Below are positions 41,414-54,152 of a stretch of DNA of 64,000 bases, one piece after another. How positions within the stretch are numbered: the stretch's first letter is position 1; every line of letters begins with the position of its first letter. Origin of the DNA: Romanomermis culicivorax (Eukaryota > Nematoda > Enoplea > Mermithida > Mermithidae); the NCBI GenBank assembly GCA_963922205.1, contig CAWUHX010000091.1, positions 186,001-250,000 on the forward strand, in the 5' to 3' direction. The position numbers and the translations under genes were made by a program. The notes under the pieces are model-generated. The model did no database searches and had not been told where the DNA came from. It saw nothing but the letters and a program-made list of their open reading frames with translations.

Positions 41414-42161
41414 CAGTCGAACTTCGTTAATGGATACCCTGGATAATGAATTTTCCCGGATATTGAATACATAGTATGGTGGTCCCTGCCAAATGTAACA
41501 GTATAAGATATAGTTGGTACTCGCTTAATGAACACTCAGTTAGTGGTTAATGAATACCCCTAGGCTGGTACCCTAGTACTTATTTATATGTATTATTTAC
41601 TCTGATAATGAATACTCGGTTAATGAATATGGCTGTTTGGATAATGAATACGGCTGTATGCAAATTTCTTTTTAAGACTGTGTGTGTTTAGCGTATTATT
41701 GAATCTCATTGAATGTTTAATGTGTTGTTGTCGTTACTGCTGATGTTTGTTGAGTCGAGTCAATTTTTTGATTCTGATAGTGATGTGGATGATCTAGGCG
41801 AAGAAAATAAAATTGCTTCATTTTCTGAAATAAAATCGAATATTTCAAATTTACGTAAATTCGTTTTGGCACAGGATAATTGTTGTGATACGATATCAAC
41901 TTGTATCAATAAGTTAGATGATTTTTGTGATGTAGTTCATTGTGAAAAATGAAACAAATGCAAATAACTGATTTTTTTCATAAGTGATTTTTTTTTGTTT
42001 TTTGGTAGTTATGAAGTTTATCTTCTTGTTTAATTGAATAAATTTGATGTTTTAAATACTTATAAGTGGCTTTTTAACCAAATTTGGTTATTGAATACAC
42101 TCGGTTAATGAATACGCTTTCTGTTGGTCCCTTGGGGGTATCCATTATCCGAGTTTGACTG
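41414..42161 (+). mobile_element. pogo/Tigger-like element K with ATGAATA subterminal repeats
   Basis: A 748-bp element has 25-bp inverted termini (left starts CAGTCGAACTTCGTTAATGG, right ends GTTTGACTG), flanked by TA on the right and a worn TA on the left. CAGTCGAACCTCG-type ends are typical of pogo/Tigger elements. Both sides carry several TTAATGAATAC / ATAATGAATAC words. The site without the insertion survives in the opposite palindrome arm (near 45625, AAATATATCAC). Confidence 0.82.
41713..41952 (+). pseudogene. Transposase C-terminal tail remnant in element K
   Basis: A 79-residue frame reads FFDSDSDVDDLGEENKIASF followed by ISNLRKFVLAQDNCCDTIST and INKLDDFC. pogo/Tigger transposases commonly end in an acidic stretch followed by a helical tail of the form ..LR.F...Q......I.K...F. 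Only this tail remains; there is no catalytic core. Assignment is by general resemblance and by position in a pogo-like element. Confidence 0.4.
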
Positions 42162-45100
42162 TATTTGTTACCTATACTGTAGAATTGTCAAATAACAAAC
42201 AGCCTGTCTGATGTATTAATTGTTTCACAAGCAAACATTTTACACTCTGCAACAAAGTTTGAACATTCAAAAATTAGAAGCAAAAATAAAGAAAAATCCT
42301 GCTTAGAGACACTCCCGAGCACTTTCACCTACCATGCTGCAGAATTTTATCTTTTTATTCTTCTGTTCATACATTCCTACAGTAGCTGTGAAAGCAGCGT
42401 CGCGATTTGAATACCCTTTGAGAAGCTACAGAGATCCAAAGAAAGCGAAACCCTTAAAATTGCTCAAAAATCAATAATTTGTTTTTGCATTTTTGTGTTT
42501 TTATGGAATAGCTTCATTATATCAATACTGGAACCAGAAAATACATTAAAAAGGCCACAACTTTTCAGACATGTTGTAGAAAAATGGTGATTTATGATTT
42601 TAACTGCATTTTCATCTACTGGAAAATTTTGTTCAATCCTGTTGAGGTAGGATAATACAAGCACCCCCGCCCAATCAATTTTCACCAAATTGACTCAAGT
42701 CACTGATCTAAAAGGATGGTACAAGCCATCACCTAATCAAGTCTCACAAAGTCTATGTCATTCACCTGAAAAAGAAAAATCGTAAAGCCTGCTGTTGCAA
42801 GTTATTTGACGTTTGTCTTGTAATATTTAGGGACATGATCCATCTTCAAGGCTTGAAGCTGTGCAACATATGAAAAGAATCTCAAGAGCAAATCACTAAT
42901 CTGAATCAGCAGTAACGATTTTTTTTCTACTCATACAGCAAATCTTGGAAAAATTTTTGTTATAAGGCTTATTTGGAAAGAAAAGGGTACTTTGTGTTTT
43001 TTATCTACAAAAATTTGAAAATGGAAATATTGTAATTACCAAAAGCATTGCACGGCTAACATAAGCAGCAAATTGTTCACTGAAAAATAAAACATTTTCT
43101 TATAGTGGTTGGTAATTTCTTTTTAGTCAGACTGTCATACATACCTACAAGAATCGACACAAATTAATTTGAAGTAACAAACTGTTGTTTTCTTTACATT
43201 TAGGGATTCACAGTATTTGCTGACACAATCGATTGACATCTATCTTAATACAAAGTAAAAATATTTAGTCAAGTAGATATGTCATAAAATTACCTGGTCC
43301 ACTAACACACTCCATTCATTTAGAAATGATCGAAGCAGTGGTCACAGTTTGGGCAAACAGAACCTTACTAGAGATTATGAAATCAATTTCGAAAATCTTG
43401 AAATGGTTAGAATAGAAAGAGTGATCATCAATAAGTATGTATCATGAAGGAATAATTTATTGAATAGACTTAACGAGTCTTCCAAAATTTTGAACAAAAT
43501 TTTGGCTCCAACCCTGCTCCAATCATTTCAAAAAGAATGCAGTACACTGACACTTTGCCGGATACGTTTTTTTTCATTTTTTGTCATTGATATTTTTTCA
43601 TCAAACAACTTGAGGGATGTATTCGGCTCAATTCTGATCTTAAATTCACAGCAATGTTATCTGCAGGAGCAATATAAGTATACAAAGCGGGGCCTTAAAA
43701 TCAACAGAGTTTCTGCAAATTTGAAAAAATATGTAAAATAGGCAATGACATCAACCTGAATCCTGAGGACTGTTGAGCTTAAAATCTAGATATTTTTTAA
43801 GTGTGCAGGGCCGAATTTCATCAGTGAATTCTCAATGAAATGAGGATGTCATTGCATAAAACCTTTGCCTTAGGATTTTGAAAACCAAGATGTTGCCACC
43901 AAATCGGCATCAAAAGTAGAATATACACAATTTCACTGATATAATGTTGATGTTATTTTAAAATTTTGAAAACACACGACATATGGTTCGGATAACCTGA
44001 ATGACAGGACTAGAGTGGTAGAGAAAATTTCGTCTGTTTGAAGGTGCTGTATTTCTGGTTTTCTGCACCATCTTTTCATTCTGCACCATCTCTTCAGCAT
44101 ATGGGTAGCACTCATAGTCAACAATATTTAGTATATTTTCATTTTTAAATTAGGCTAATTATGAGTGCAGTACTAAGGAAAGTTTTTACTCGAAGATTGG
44201 ATTATTATCATCTCATGCAGAGTAACCTGTTGAAAATTTCCTCGTAAATTTACCAATGAAACTCAGCCCCAATCACACCTACGAAATATCTAGATTTTGG
44301 GCCTAACAGTTTTTGAGATTCCAGGAGGGTTTTTGCCTTTTTGCATGTTTTTCCAAATTTGCAGAGACCCTGTTGATTTTAAGGCTGGAGTTCCTATACT
44401 TATGTTGCTCCTTTGAGGGTATGCTACATCTTTGGTACAGTGCACATTGCTGAAAGATTAAAAAATGAAGTGTGTGAAGATGAAGATGCATTGGAAGACC
44501 CTGCATTCTATAATTCTCATTTGGAGTTTGAAAGTGGTTTGCTGGCTAGTGACTGATTTGAAAAGTAATCACACATTGGCAAGAAATATGAACAGGTTTT
44601 CCTTAAAACTGTTGGTCTTAAGGGAAACTAATTGATAATTTCAGAAAAATGGCTCATGGTTTTCTCTGTCAATGAGTGGCACAGATCACATGTTCTATAG
44701 TGCAGGATCACATGGTCTATAGTAATGACATATAAATCTGGAACATTCTTATGATGCCAATGTGTGTTAAAATGCTTACACTTCCGCGATGCTTATAATT
44801 AATCAGCATTTCAAAAAATACTACCAATTCATGATTTTATTTATTATGTATACTATTTATGTGATGCTTTGTCAATCATACTTTGATTATTTATGAAAGT
44901 AGATGATGCTTTTTTTTAAAAAGATTTGAACATTTCCAAAATCTTTTCCATCCTCCTAGTGGTACCATTGATATCTATTGATTCATCACAGTTAAACAAA
45001 ATATAATTCCTATGGAAGGTGAGATCCTTAGGGAAAAAGAGTAAAAGCTGGTACAACTTTTGACCAATCCAGCTAGAAAATTTTGAGACAAAATATTTTT

Positions 45101-46716
45101 CAATAGTCCAATTTTTTGCTTAGGATAGATTGTTTATAGTTAATAAACAAAACAATAAAAAACTGTTCCCCCAGAATATAAATTTTGACGTCACTTTCAG
45201 CAAATCTTCTCCCTATGCTTCTTATTTTCTGGTTCTAATATCGAGATGTTAAATCAACTTTGTTAACAAATGCAAAATGCAAAATGCAAAAAAATGCAAA
45301 CAAAATTATTAATTTTTGAGCAATTTTAAGGGTTTCGCTTTCTTTGGATCTCTGTAGCTTCTCAAAGGGTATTCAAATCGCGATGCTGCTTTAACAGCTA
45401 ATGTAGGAATGCATGAATAAAAAAATAAAAAGCTAAAATTCTGCAGCATGGCAGGTGGAGGTGCTCGGGAGTGCCTCTAAGCAGGATTTTTCTTCATTTT
45501 TGCTTCTAATTTTTGACTGTTCAAACTTTCTTGCAGAGTGTAAAATGTTTGCTTGTGAAACAATTAATACATTAAACTAGAGGCTGTTAGTTATTTTATA
45601 ATTCTACAGTATAGGTAACAAATATATCACAAGGGGTAGACAAGGGCCACCTGGCAAATACAATGATTTCTATGAAATTTTCATAAGTATGCCTTCTTTA
45701 GAGCAGTGCAGCTCCCAAAAAGGAGTCAAAAATTTTGATGAAAATTTAACCAAAGCAGTAAAAATGGATGGGCTACAATATAGGAAAATAAAATTTTGCG
45801 GCTTCCGATGGGAAGGTGCTCGGAAGTGCCCATAAATGAAATTTTTTCAATTTGGCGGCTCATTTTTGACATTTTAAACTTTATGCAAAAGTTAAATATG
45901 CAATTACTTACTGTAAATAATACACCAAAAGAGAGATTATATTCTCTTCTATAAAACGAATATTTATTCATCAAATAAGATCAAACCGATCTCGAAATAT
46001 CACTTGGCTAGCAAGACCACTGAAAAATGCAAAAAAATCATCAATTTTCAAACTTTGGCATACTTTAGCGGGGCGAATTTTCGTTTACAAGCAAAACGAA
46101 TGATACCATGAAACTCAGCGCACGAAACTACCCAAAATATCTGATTTTGAGGTATGATTAATTTTCAACTTATCATAGGGAAAGTAGAACCTCTCAGAAA
46201 TCGTGTCGTAATTATAGGAAAATCGATGGTTACTGTAAATAATTTTTAAACATGAAAATAAAATAAACAAGCTGTATATGAGAGATGGAAGCGAATCACT
46301 CAAGGTCTGGTTCTTACAATGCTTGCAAATTGATATAATGGAAACATAAGTACTGGCTTCAGAATCGTTTACAGAAGACTTTTGAAGAAGAATTTTATAC
46401 TCAAGAACTGTTGAGAGTTGGGGTTAAAATAAAATTACAGATTGCAAATAGAAAAATATGAAATTGTAATTTTCAATTTTCTTGTTTACGAGCAACTCAA
46501 GAAAAACGCACCTGTGATATTTTTGGATTTTTAGCTGTGTCATTTTTTGACCATTTTGTGTTTATTTGAAATGTGAATTGTTACCGTTTTACGATTTCTT
46601 GAGTTACAAAACATTTTAAAAATAGGGTTTAACAGAATTTCCCACTAAAGTCGACAATACATATGCCGTTTCACCTTTGAAAAATAATCCCAAACAAAAA
46701 CAATAAAATATAGAAT

Positions 46717-48906
46717 TTACAAAGAATATGTTTTCGATTCGTCCTCTTCTTCGTCATCTTCAAAATTCACATCGAAACAGCTTTCTCCGATTTCATCATT
46801 CCCGTTTTTGGCCATAGCAGCCGACCCTAAGGCTTCCTCCACCTCATCCTCTTCTTTATATGTGTATCGACCTGCAAACGACAAGAAGAACGTGATCAAA
46901 ATTAGCATAAACGATGCATAGACGAAAAATTCCACCGCCGCATTGGGAAACAGTTTGGTGCCCGACGTTATCATAGCCAAAATGTTGCCAAACATGCAGG
47001 CTACTAAATAGACAGCTTGCATGACGGACTTCATAGACGCCGAGGCTTGAGAATAGGCGAACTCCATGCCAGCGACGCCGAACGTGGCTTCGCTGGTGGC
47101 CATCAAGAAATATTGGGGCAATTGCCAGAGGAGGTGGACTTTATGAGACGGGAGTAAGGACACGACCCATAAACGACCCGTTTGGTCCAATAAAAGGGCG
47201 TCCGAGGCCCCGTTTTCGGCGGAGTACAGCCCTAAGTCTCGGTTTAGACAAGGGCCTTCCATAGGACATGCGCGGAATCTGACGTCAAAAAATTTATGGC
47301 TATAAACGGGTAGTTTGAGTAAGTGATGCTCGGCGTGCTGATCGGGGCCTTTCACAAAAATGGAAGCGATTGAAGTAAGATTATCGTCCTGGTACAGATT
47401 GATGGATGCATTTTGGTATTTCGAGATAAAATCCGGGTGAACAATGGCATATACCCTAACGTACCCAATTTTCGCCCTTTCCGTGACTAAAAAATGCACA
47501 GTTTCAGTTTTACGGTCATCATTCCAAATGATGGAAAACTTTTGCTCTTCCTGAAAACTTTCTGTGAATATGCTGTTATTTGTGGAATGCTGCTCTAAAG
47601 AATTGTTTGACGTGGCTTTTGGTATCGAAATACTGGACGAATCTTTGTCGATTTCCAATTGCAAAACACCAGCCAAGGTGAAACTGGCGGCGGCCAGCAA
47701 AAATCCTAGACCCATTTTACGTAGTGGCGTAGATAAAATCCGCCAACGGTCGAAAAACGGGTAAATGACGTAGTCCATCACAGGAATCATGATCATGACC
47801 ATTAAGCTGAAAGCCATGGTCAACTGATCGGGCGGTATGTTCAGGTAACCCAATCGACCATCCATATTGTCCGTTTGGATCATCCATGCCGAAAACATTT
47901 GATCGTACAATGACCAGTAGCCAATGGCTGGCACGAATAAAATACCAATGTCTACAACACGTTCCACTCGCTGAACAAAATCTAGTCCGTATTTGGGTAT
48001 AGCGCATCGTAACCATTTGGCTGGCATTTGCGGTTCCTTGATATTAGGGTTGTGGTATGGGGACGTGTGGATGACTTTGGATTGCTTCTTTTCGGCCACC
48101 ATAGACTTTTTCATGGAAAAGACAACGCATTGGACAGTTTTCAGAATGACGTTGCATTTTTGGAAATTTTTCGTATAATGCGAAGTACCCGCTAGTATGA
48201 CGAATGTAGATAGAGCCATGGCCACGGTGCCCGCGCCTAAAGCTAACGGATAGCACGTATCTTGGCCCATGCAGCCTAAACTGGCTCTTAAGTTCGGCGT
48301 GGCCAATTGCGAAGCGACCATGCCCACGCTCATGGCCAAATAGAAATAGGAGAAAAAATGCGCCCGTTCATGAACCATGTCGTCTGGGAATTGATTGGCA
48401 GCAAATGCCGCTGAACACGGCTTCCTGGCGCCGCTGGCCATGCCCATCAATGTTAAACCTGATAGGCCGGCGATTTTGAGGATTTGGTCGGCAACGCCAC
48501 CTGATGATACAACGGCGCCGACGGTCATCAAGGCCAAACCCAAGGTGCATCCGACCGACGAGTAGACTACGACCTTGTAAGGTCCGAACCAACCGTCCGA
48601 CAAAACCGAACCCGCTATGGGCGTCAAGTAACATAGGCATATGTACCCGTGCAAAAAAAATTTGGCCATCGAATCGTCCATACCGTAACGATCCCGCAGG
48701 AAGAAGGTTAGCATGGTGTAGATTACGTAACTGGCGAAACGTTCGGCTGTTTCGCTGGCCATGCAGAAAAATACGCTGATGGGATATGGCCGATTTCGAG
48801 CTTTTTTAACTGTGGCCGACAAGGTGGACGAAGCAGCAGCGGTAATGGCAGTCTCACCGTTCACTGTTGATAACACATTTTTGGATGGATCTATTTCTTT
48901 ATTCAT
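46717..48906 (-). CDS. SLC15-type proton-coupled oligopeptide transporter, single coding exon
   Basis: 729 aa without an intron in the coding region. POT features: TM1 ExxER (E52, E55, R56 in SETAERFASY); SDGWFGPYKVVV (103-114); GARKPCSAAFAANQF (159-173); FYLAMSVGMVASQL; CYPLALG; TM7 IGYWSLYDQMFS; IPPDQL; an outer domain of about 180 residues with several N-glycosylation sites (NNS, NAS, NLT); then WQLPQYFLMATSEATFGVAG, MEFAYSQASASMKSVMQA and an acidic tail (EEDEVEE, EDDEEEDESKTYSL). The long N-terminus (40 residues before TM1) is Thr/Ser/Ala-rich. Convergent with its paralogue at 33497-36807, sharing motif changes with it. The ATG follows an acceptor-like CTATTTAG, so an untranslated 5' exon is likely. 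A minus-strand AATAAA lies at 46566-46561. Confidence 0.92.
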   Translation of the reverse strand: MNKEIDPSKNVLSTVNGETAITAAASSTLSATVKKARNRPYPISVFFCMASETAERFASYVIYTMLTFFLRDRYGMDDSMAKFFLHGYICLCYLTPIAGSVLSDGWFGPYKVVVYSSVGCTLGLALMTVGAVVSSGGVADQILKIAGLSGLTLMGMASGARKPCSAAFAANQFPDDMVHERAHFFSYFYLAMSVGMVASQLATPNLRASLGCMGQDTCYPLALGAGTVAMALSTFVILAGTSHYTKNFQKCNVILKTVQCVVFSMKKSMVAEKKQSKVIHTSPYHNPNIKEPQMPAKWLRCAIPKYGLDFVQRVERVVDIGILFVPAIGYWSLYDQMFSAWMIQTDNMDGRLGYLNIPPDQLTMAFSLMVMIMIPVMDYVIYPFFDRWRILSTPLRKMGLGFLLAAASFTLAGVLQLEIDKDSSSISIPKATSNNSLEQHSTNNSIFTESFQEEQKFSIIWNDDRKTETVHFLVTERAKIGYVRVYAIVHPDFISKYQNASINLYQDDNLTSIASIFVKGPDQHAEHHLLKLPVYSHKFFDVRFRACPMEGPCLNRDLGLYSAENGASDALLLDQTGRLWVVSLLPSHKVHLLWQLPQYFLMATSEATFGVAGMEFAYSQASASMKSVMQAVYLVACMFGNILAMITSGTKLFPNAAVEFFVYASFMLILITFFLSFAGRYTYKEEDEVEEALGSAAMAKNGNDEIGESCFDVNFEDDEEEDESKTYSL

Positions 48907-51900
48907 TTGTGGAATCTAAATAGAACTGTGAACGCTAGAAAATGTTTTATTTTGAAGAACTGATCAAAGCATGTAATTTTTGGATGCCCGGTACAATTTT
49001 TTGACCAATATTGTCGGTTTGGCAAATTTTCTCAAAGCAGTCCAATAAGCATAAAAATATCTCTGTAGTATTAGGCAAAGTTTGAAAACCTTACATCCGC
49101 ATGTCCTTGGAGTGAACTTTTTGACTGGTTTCGGAGCGTTGTTTCAAGTAGATCTGTGAACACAGCTACGATAAGTGCAATACCGTATAGCCTACTAATT
49201 AGTCTGGTTCCGCTTCGTGAGCTAAACGTTTTATTTATACATTTTCGACTGATGAACTCTGGCTCAGTATCTCTGTAAGCTCAAATTGGTTATCTCCGCA
49301 TGCAATTTTCTTTGCTGTGGAACTATTCCTATCCACTAGAGGAAACAGGAGTTGAAGCTCTTTAGCTTTTCGAGATACCTATTCAAGATGATGTTCGGTC
49401 AGGGCTCAGCGCTATTAGAACTATTACTTACAATATGATCTACAAAAACAACGTGAAACGATTAATTCACTTCATTGACGTTGGCAAGATTGCCTAACCT
49501 CATGCAGCAGAGTTTTCGTCACGTATTCAATATTGGAATAATATAAGTGATGAAGTGAGGAGTAAGTTTTTTCTGACAAGGCAAACTAAAGCTGGCTGAT
49601 TAGAATGCAAAAAAAAGTTATTCGAATCTAATCACTGGCGTAAGTTCCACAGAATTTGAAACATATCCTTTTGCTGAAAGAAAGTTTTACTTTTCTGAAA
49701 TGACCCATTATGATGCAAAATTACCCTAAGGGATTTGAATTAATTAAATGGTTTTTTGATAACATGCGATTGGGGCACAAATATATTGCTGTTCTCTACG
49801 TAGCTTCAAACCTGAAAGCGTACTATACCGCGGTTGCAATTATGATATAGAATCGAAAAAGTTATTTTAGAAAATACAGCAAGCAATGTCTGTCTGTAAT
49901 ACTGCAACTAATTTGGATGCAGTCAATTTTGAACAGTATTACAGAAGTCTACAAACCTATAATATCCCAAAGATTTTTTATCTCGCTATGACTTAGCTCA
50001 GTAATTTTGTTCATCATAGTTTTAGAAGTTTAAGCCCAATCAAAGTTTTGAATGATGAATTTTAACACTCCGTATTGTTTCCATAATGTAAAAAGGTATC
50101 CTAGCATGCAGAATAAAGTATAATAAGGATGATAAAACAGTTTTTCGCGCTACTACAATACACTTCACTCCATTTGCTTCCATTTTTGGTCCACTCCATT
50201 TGCCTCCATTTGTCTATTTATTTCTATGTATTTTGGTCCACTCCATTTGCTTCCATTTTTCTATCGTCAAAATGTCTACATCAAGAAGCTCACATAACAA
50301 GGCGGAATCGATATCGCAATGTTATGGAAACAGTAAACTGAAACGGATAATCCTGAGATCCATGGAAAACCTTACGATCATTGACATAAAAAGGTACACA
50401 AATCATTATACACGGTTAAAATACTCGTGGCAAGATCAATATGCTTTTGAAGCTCAGAAAATTGCGATATGATCTTGAAACATACTGTTTCATCAACTTG
50501 TCTATTGTTGAGAGAATTGTATGATTCAACTGTTAGTGGACAAGCATACACAAGGCATATTTTAACACTAGTAGAATTAGAAACTAGTAAATGCTTCGAA
50601 GTAGCCCACATTATGCAACCGAGTTATACGACGTCCTTTTCATTCAAAAGACAGCTAATTGATCTGCACAGTCAAAACTTCAACAACGATCTTCGTGAAA
50701 TGGTGTATCTTACATTTCTACATCTTTGCGTTGTTTCCCAGTTGTTTTCCAGTCAAATATTTGTATAAAGAATTAGCAAATTAAGCTATGAGTAAACCGA
50801 TAACTCCTGACTGCGCGTTAAAGAACTGTTGTGATAAGTTATTCCGCAGATATAGTGTTGAAGCACGTTCGAATCGATTCTAAAAAATGGTTGTCTTTCT
50901 AGCTCTGGAAAGCCAAGAAAAACGAAGGGTTTACGACAAATAGCTGTCTGTATGTTCCAGCATCTAAACATTATAGATTAGTCAAAGAAGTATGCACACA
51001 GCATTCTCAAAGAAAGAACGATTGAGCTCTACGTCCCACTCTCCTCCTCAAAAGAGGGCCTTATCACTGGTGGAGTCACCAAGCTGACTATTATGCCCGA
51101 GATACAAAAGGCGCATGCGTACAGTACGTGCATGTTATCACATCAGCAAGAACACCGAAAAACGAATTAATTTCGCGGCATGTTCATGAACAGGGACTTT
51201 GTCATTCTAGAAAAAAACGTTTATTGAAACAAGAAACACTTCCCCGAAACTCGTTTCCATTGATCGACGGCACGTACCTATCGAGACTATAGCACGTACC
51301 ATCCGAGAAACACAAAAGGCATGACACCGGTCCTGAAAGACACCCGAAAAAGTGAATAATCAAACAATTACTCCCTTATCAACGTTACTGGGTACAGTTA
51401 TCAGTGCTAGTACATTTTATCCAAATTCAGAATCATTTCACATCTTCATCAGCTGATCATCATTGAGACCAGTGCTATAACCGTGAGTATCATTGACTGT
51501 TGAGAAAAATTTGTGATAGTGAAGTTTATAGTGTTAGGGATGGATCAACGTGTTTTTTCGTGTTTACAGTAGAAACTGGTGAATAATCGGTTTTATAGTC
51601 CGTTTTTCTTTCAATGCTGAAAAAACCAAAACTAGAAAGCGAGTAATTCACATTTTCGTTATTTACTGCCATCAGCATCATATGGTACTGGCGTTGCAAA
51701 TGCGGCTCGTATACCCTCGACTGCATGTGTGCGGTACCTAGGATTTACAACCTGGTAGTACCCACTAAATAACTCTAACAGCTTACAGGCAATCAACCAG
51801 AAACTGCACAGGAAGGGTCAAGGAAAGGTCACTGCAAGTGTTTTTAGTACATTTCACTCATTTCTGACAAAATATTAATGCCACTTTGTTGTTAAGAATC

Positions 51901-52224
51901 TACTATAGTCCATTTATTCTGAAATATCTTACGCAGCGAAAACAAATTTGGCTATGGTAGACTTATTGCAAATTGGGAAATTATTACTCTGATTTCAGAG
52001 CAATTGGAAAAATCAATCAAGGACTATTAATCTTTATAAAAAAATTTCTCAAATACTGACACGTCCTGTTATTTCGAATAATAATATTGCTGCGTCTCCG
52101 AAGCATCCGTCGCTTGAATAAATAGGGTATAATGTTAATTAAAAGTACAGAATTTGAAATCATGCACCATACGCTACCATTGCGTTCCTGGAAAAAAGTT
52201 ACTTGGTGGAAGTGAATTCATTTA
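48907..52224. other. Intergenic region upstream of peptide transporter 2
   Basis: About 3.3 kb. The first part should contain the promoter and untranslated 5' exon of the minus-strand transporter. At 50160-50270 a block with GGTCCACTCCATTTGC(T/C)TCC is repeated in tandem two to three times. No coding gene is recognised; frames here are short and not convincing. Confidence 0.35.
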
Positions 52225-52869
52225 GGGCCGGTTTCACTAAAGTGATTTAAGCCCGAGCTCGAGATTATCTCAATCACAAAAAATAAAACTTCGGTTTTAG
52301 CGGTTTCCCTAACGTCGATGTTGGGTTTCACTAACATTTTTCGTTTAATCATGATCCTGACGTCGGTTTCAGCTACACACAAAAGTTAATCTTGCTATGG
52401 AGCAGGTGAAAGTCCGAACTTTTTTGCTTTTTTGTTGTCGTTGATTGTTAAAAATGAATTTTTTGCGTTATCGATTGATAAGTCGACATATTAAACGTGA
52501 ATGCAATTTTAATGATAAGACGAATCACTTAGATTTTCTGAATGATGCTGAACTATAAGATCGTTACTTTTTTCAACTTGGTTCCAACGTAGAAATGATG
52601 AAAGAATCAATAAAAGGAAAAGTACAAAGAATATTTCAATATGTCTTACATATAACATGAATCGCGTGCCACATTTTACACGTTTTATTGTTACGGTCGA
52701 GACTATCTCAAGCTCAGGCTTAAACTTCAGGTTCAGCTAATCCTGATATCGATATTTTTAGTGAAACCCAAAAAAGACGAAACCGACATCGCGCTCAGCT
52801 GAAACTCAGTTTCAAGCACTTGATACCGACGTCGGGAGGATCCTCAGTTTCAGTTGATGAAACCGGTCC
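52225..52869. mobile_element. MITE M with GGGCCGGTTTCA termini
   Basis: The left end GGGCCGGTTTCACTAA and right end TGAAACCGGTCC are inverted. The interior repeats the theme with GGTTTCACTAAC, CGACGTCGG and AGTGAAACCC words, so the inverted repeats are long and imperfect. No clear TSD; superfamily not assigned. Confidence 0.7.
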
Positions 52870-54152
52870 ATGAAGTTTGGTAGAGTTACGAAGAAAATAC
52901 CGATTATAGATTTTAGAATCAATGTAAGATAATCGTTGATATGTTACAGAATCGGAAAAGTATTGGAAAGAAACTCTAAAGCGCAGCAGCAGATTTTTAT
53001 GCACAAAAGTCTTTCCACTTCCAAATGTTCCCTCCAGACTTCTGCTGTGAAAAAATGGCATAATTACAGCGTTCTGACATTGAAACATATTTCACCACGC
53101 GATTGATGATAAAACAAAATCCGGAAAAATTATTCCGCACAGATAGCGTGCATTAATTAATTTCATAAGCGTTTTTCGTACAACAGCGTCATTGAAAACT
53201 TTCGGTTCGTCGTGTTACGAAGCAGAAGGTTATCAAAACGAAAGGGCAGTACAACTTTTTATAAGGGAACCATGTTCCCGATCTTGCCAAGATAAGTGAC
53301 AGACGTGTTGGGAAAGAAAATGATACTTTTACAAGAAATCCACTACAACCTTGTGTTACGTGATTAATGGCCGTATGTTAGTGTAACGTGTGACTTTCCT
53401 AATACATGCATTATCTAGCCGAACTAGTTTCTGGCAAAATGCCCGTAGTAACATCTGATAAAGAATATTTTTTCCAGTTATGCCCGCTCATACTTTTCTT
53501 CTAAACATCTAGTTTACACGGCCTATTTGTTCCTAATAGCAGGTAGTCGGTTAATAGATGCTACTAGAAGCAAAATATACATTTTCTATGGTAGATTGAT
53601 TGAACACAAGCTGGGTTAAGACACACGTTCCTAGAGATTCGACCTGATATTACATTGCCCCATAGAGATATTTTGATCAGTTTCACACGCTGAGTATCAT
53701 GGCAGAATTCATTCCGTATAAAAATCGAAATTCGTTTAGATAAAATACTCCAAAGTTTGTAATTTTTACGTCTTTTGACATTTTTCGGTATCTATAAATG
53801 TTTTGAGATATCGCAGCAGAAGTGAAGAGACTCTTTAGCCAAATGCTCATTATATGCAGTATATCTAATTCAGGTATGTGAAATATATTCTAATCCCATA
53901 CCGTACTGTTTGTAATGGTATTTTAAAGTGCCAAAAAGAGAAATAAACATAAAAAGTCATTTGGAGCCTTTTTTGGGCACCTCCACATAGGATGCCCTGG
54001 AATTTGGTAATTTAAAATGAAAAAACCGAAGCTGCGGCTTTAATTTTACAAAAACAATTATTGGCTGTCTGACTCCATCCTATATTATAAGTTGTGAGAA
54101 TGTGCTGTACGCACCGTTTCACACCATGCAATGTCAGCCGGCTGAAGATATA
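52870..54152. other. Spacer, nothing recognised
   Basis: AT-rich sequence without gene, repeat array or RNA signal that I can support. Confidence 0.3.

Larger units (their letters stand above)
40808..46222. repeat. Giant imperfect palindrome (long inverted repeat)
   Basis: Left arm about 40808-42500 and right arm about 45275-46222 are inverted copies, similar over roughly 0.95 kb when a later insertion (41414-42161) is left out. Shared words include CGAGATCGGTTTAATCTTA / its complement, GGGCACTCCCGAGCACTTTC, AAGGCATACTTATGAAAATT and CTTCTCAAAGGGTATTCAAA. Weaker inverted similarity continues inward (43620-43800 against 44285-44480, both with CTGTTGATTTTAAGG-like words). The single-copy centre is near 43.9-44.1 kb. 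No transposase is recognised. It may be a large foldback or Mutator-like non-autonomous element, or an inverted genomic duplication. Confidence 0.78.

Noticed and set aside
33497-48906. Gene 2 as a processed retrocopy of gene 1
   Set aside because: Although intronless, it is diverged, shares a 5' acceptor-like junction before the ATG, has no A-tail or direct repeats at its ends, and keeps an intact frame.
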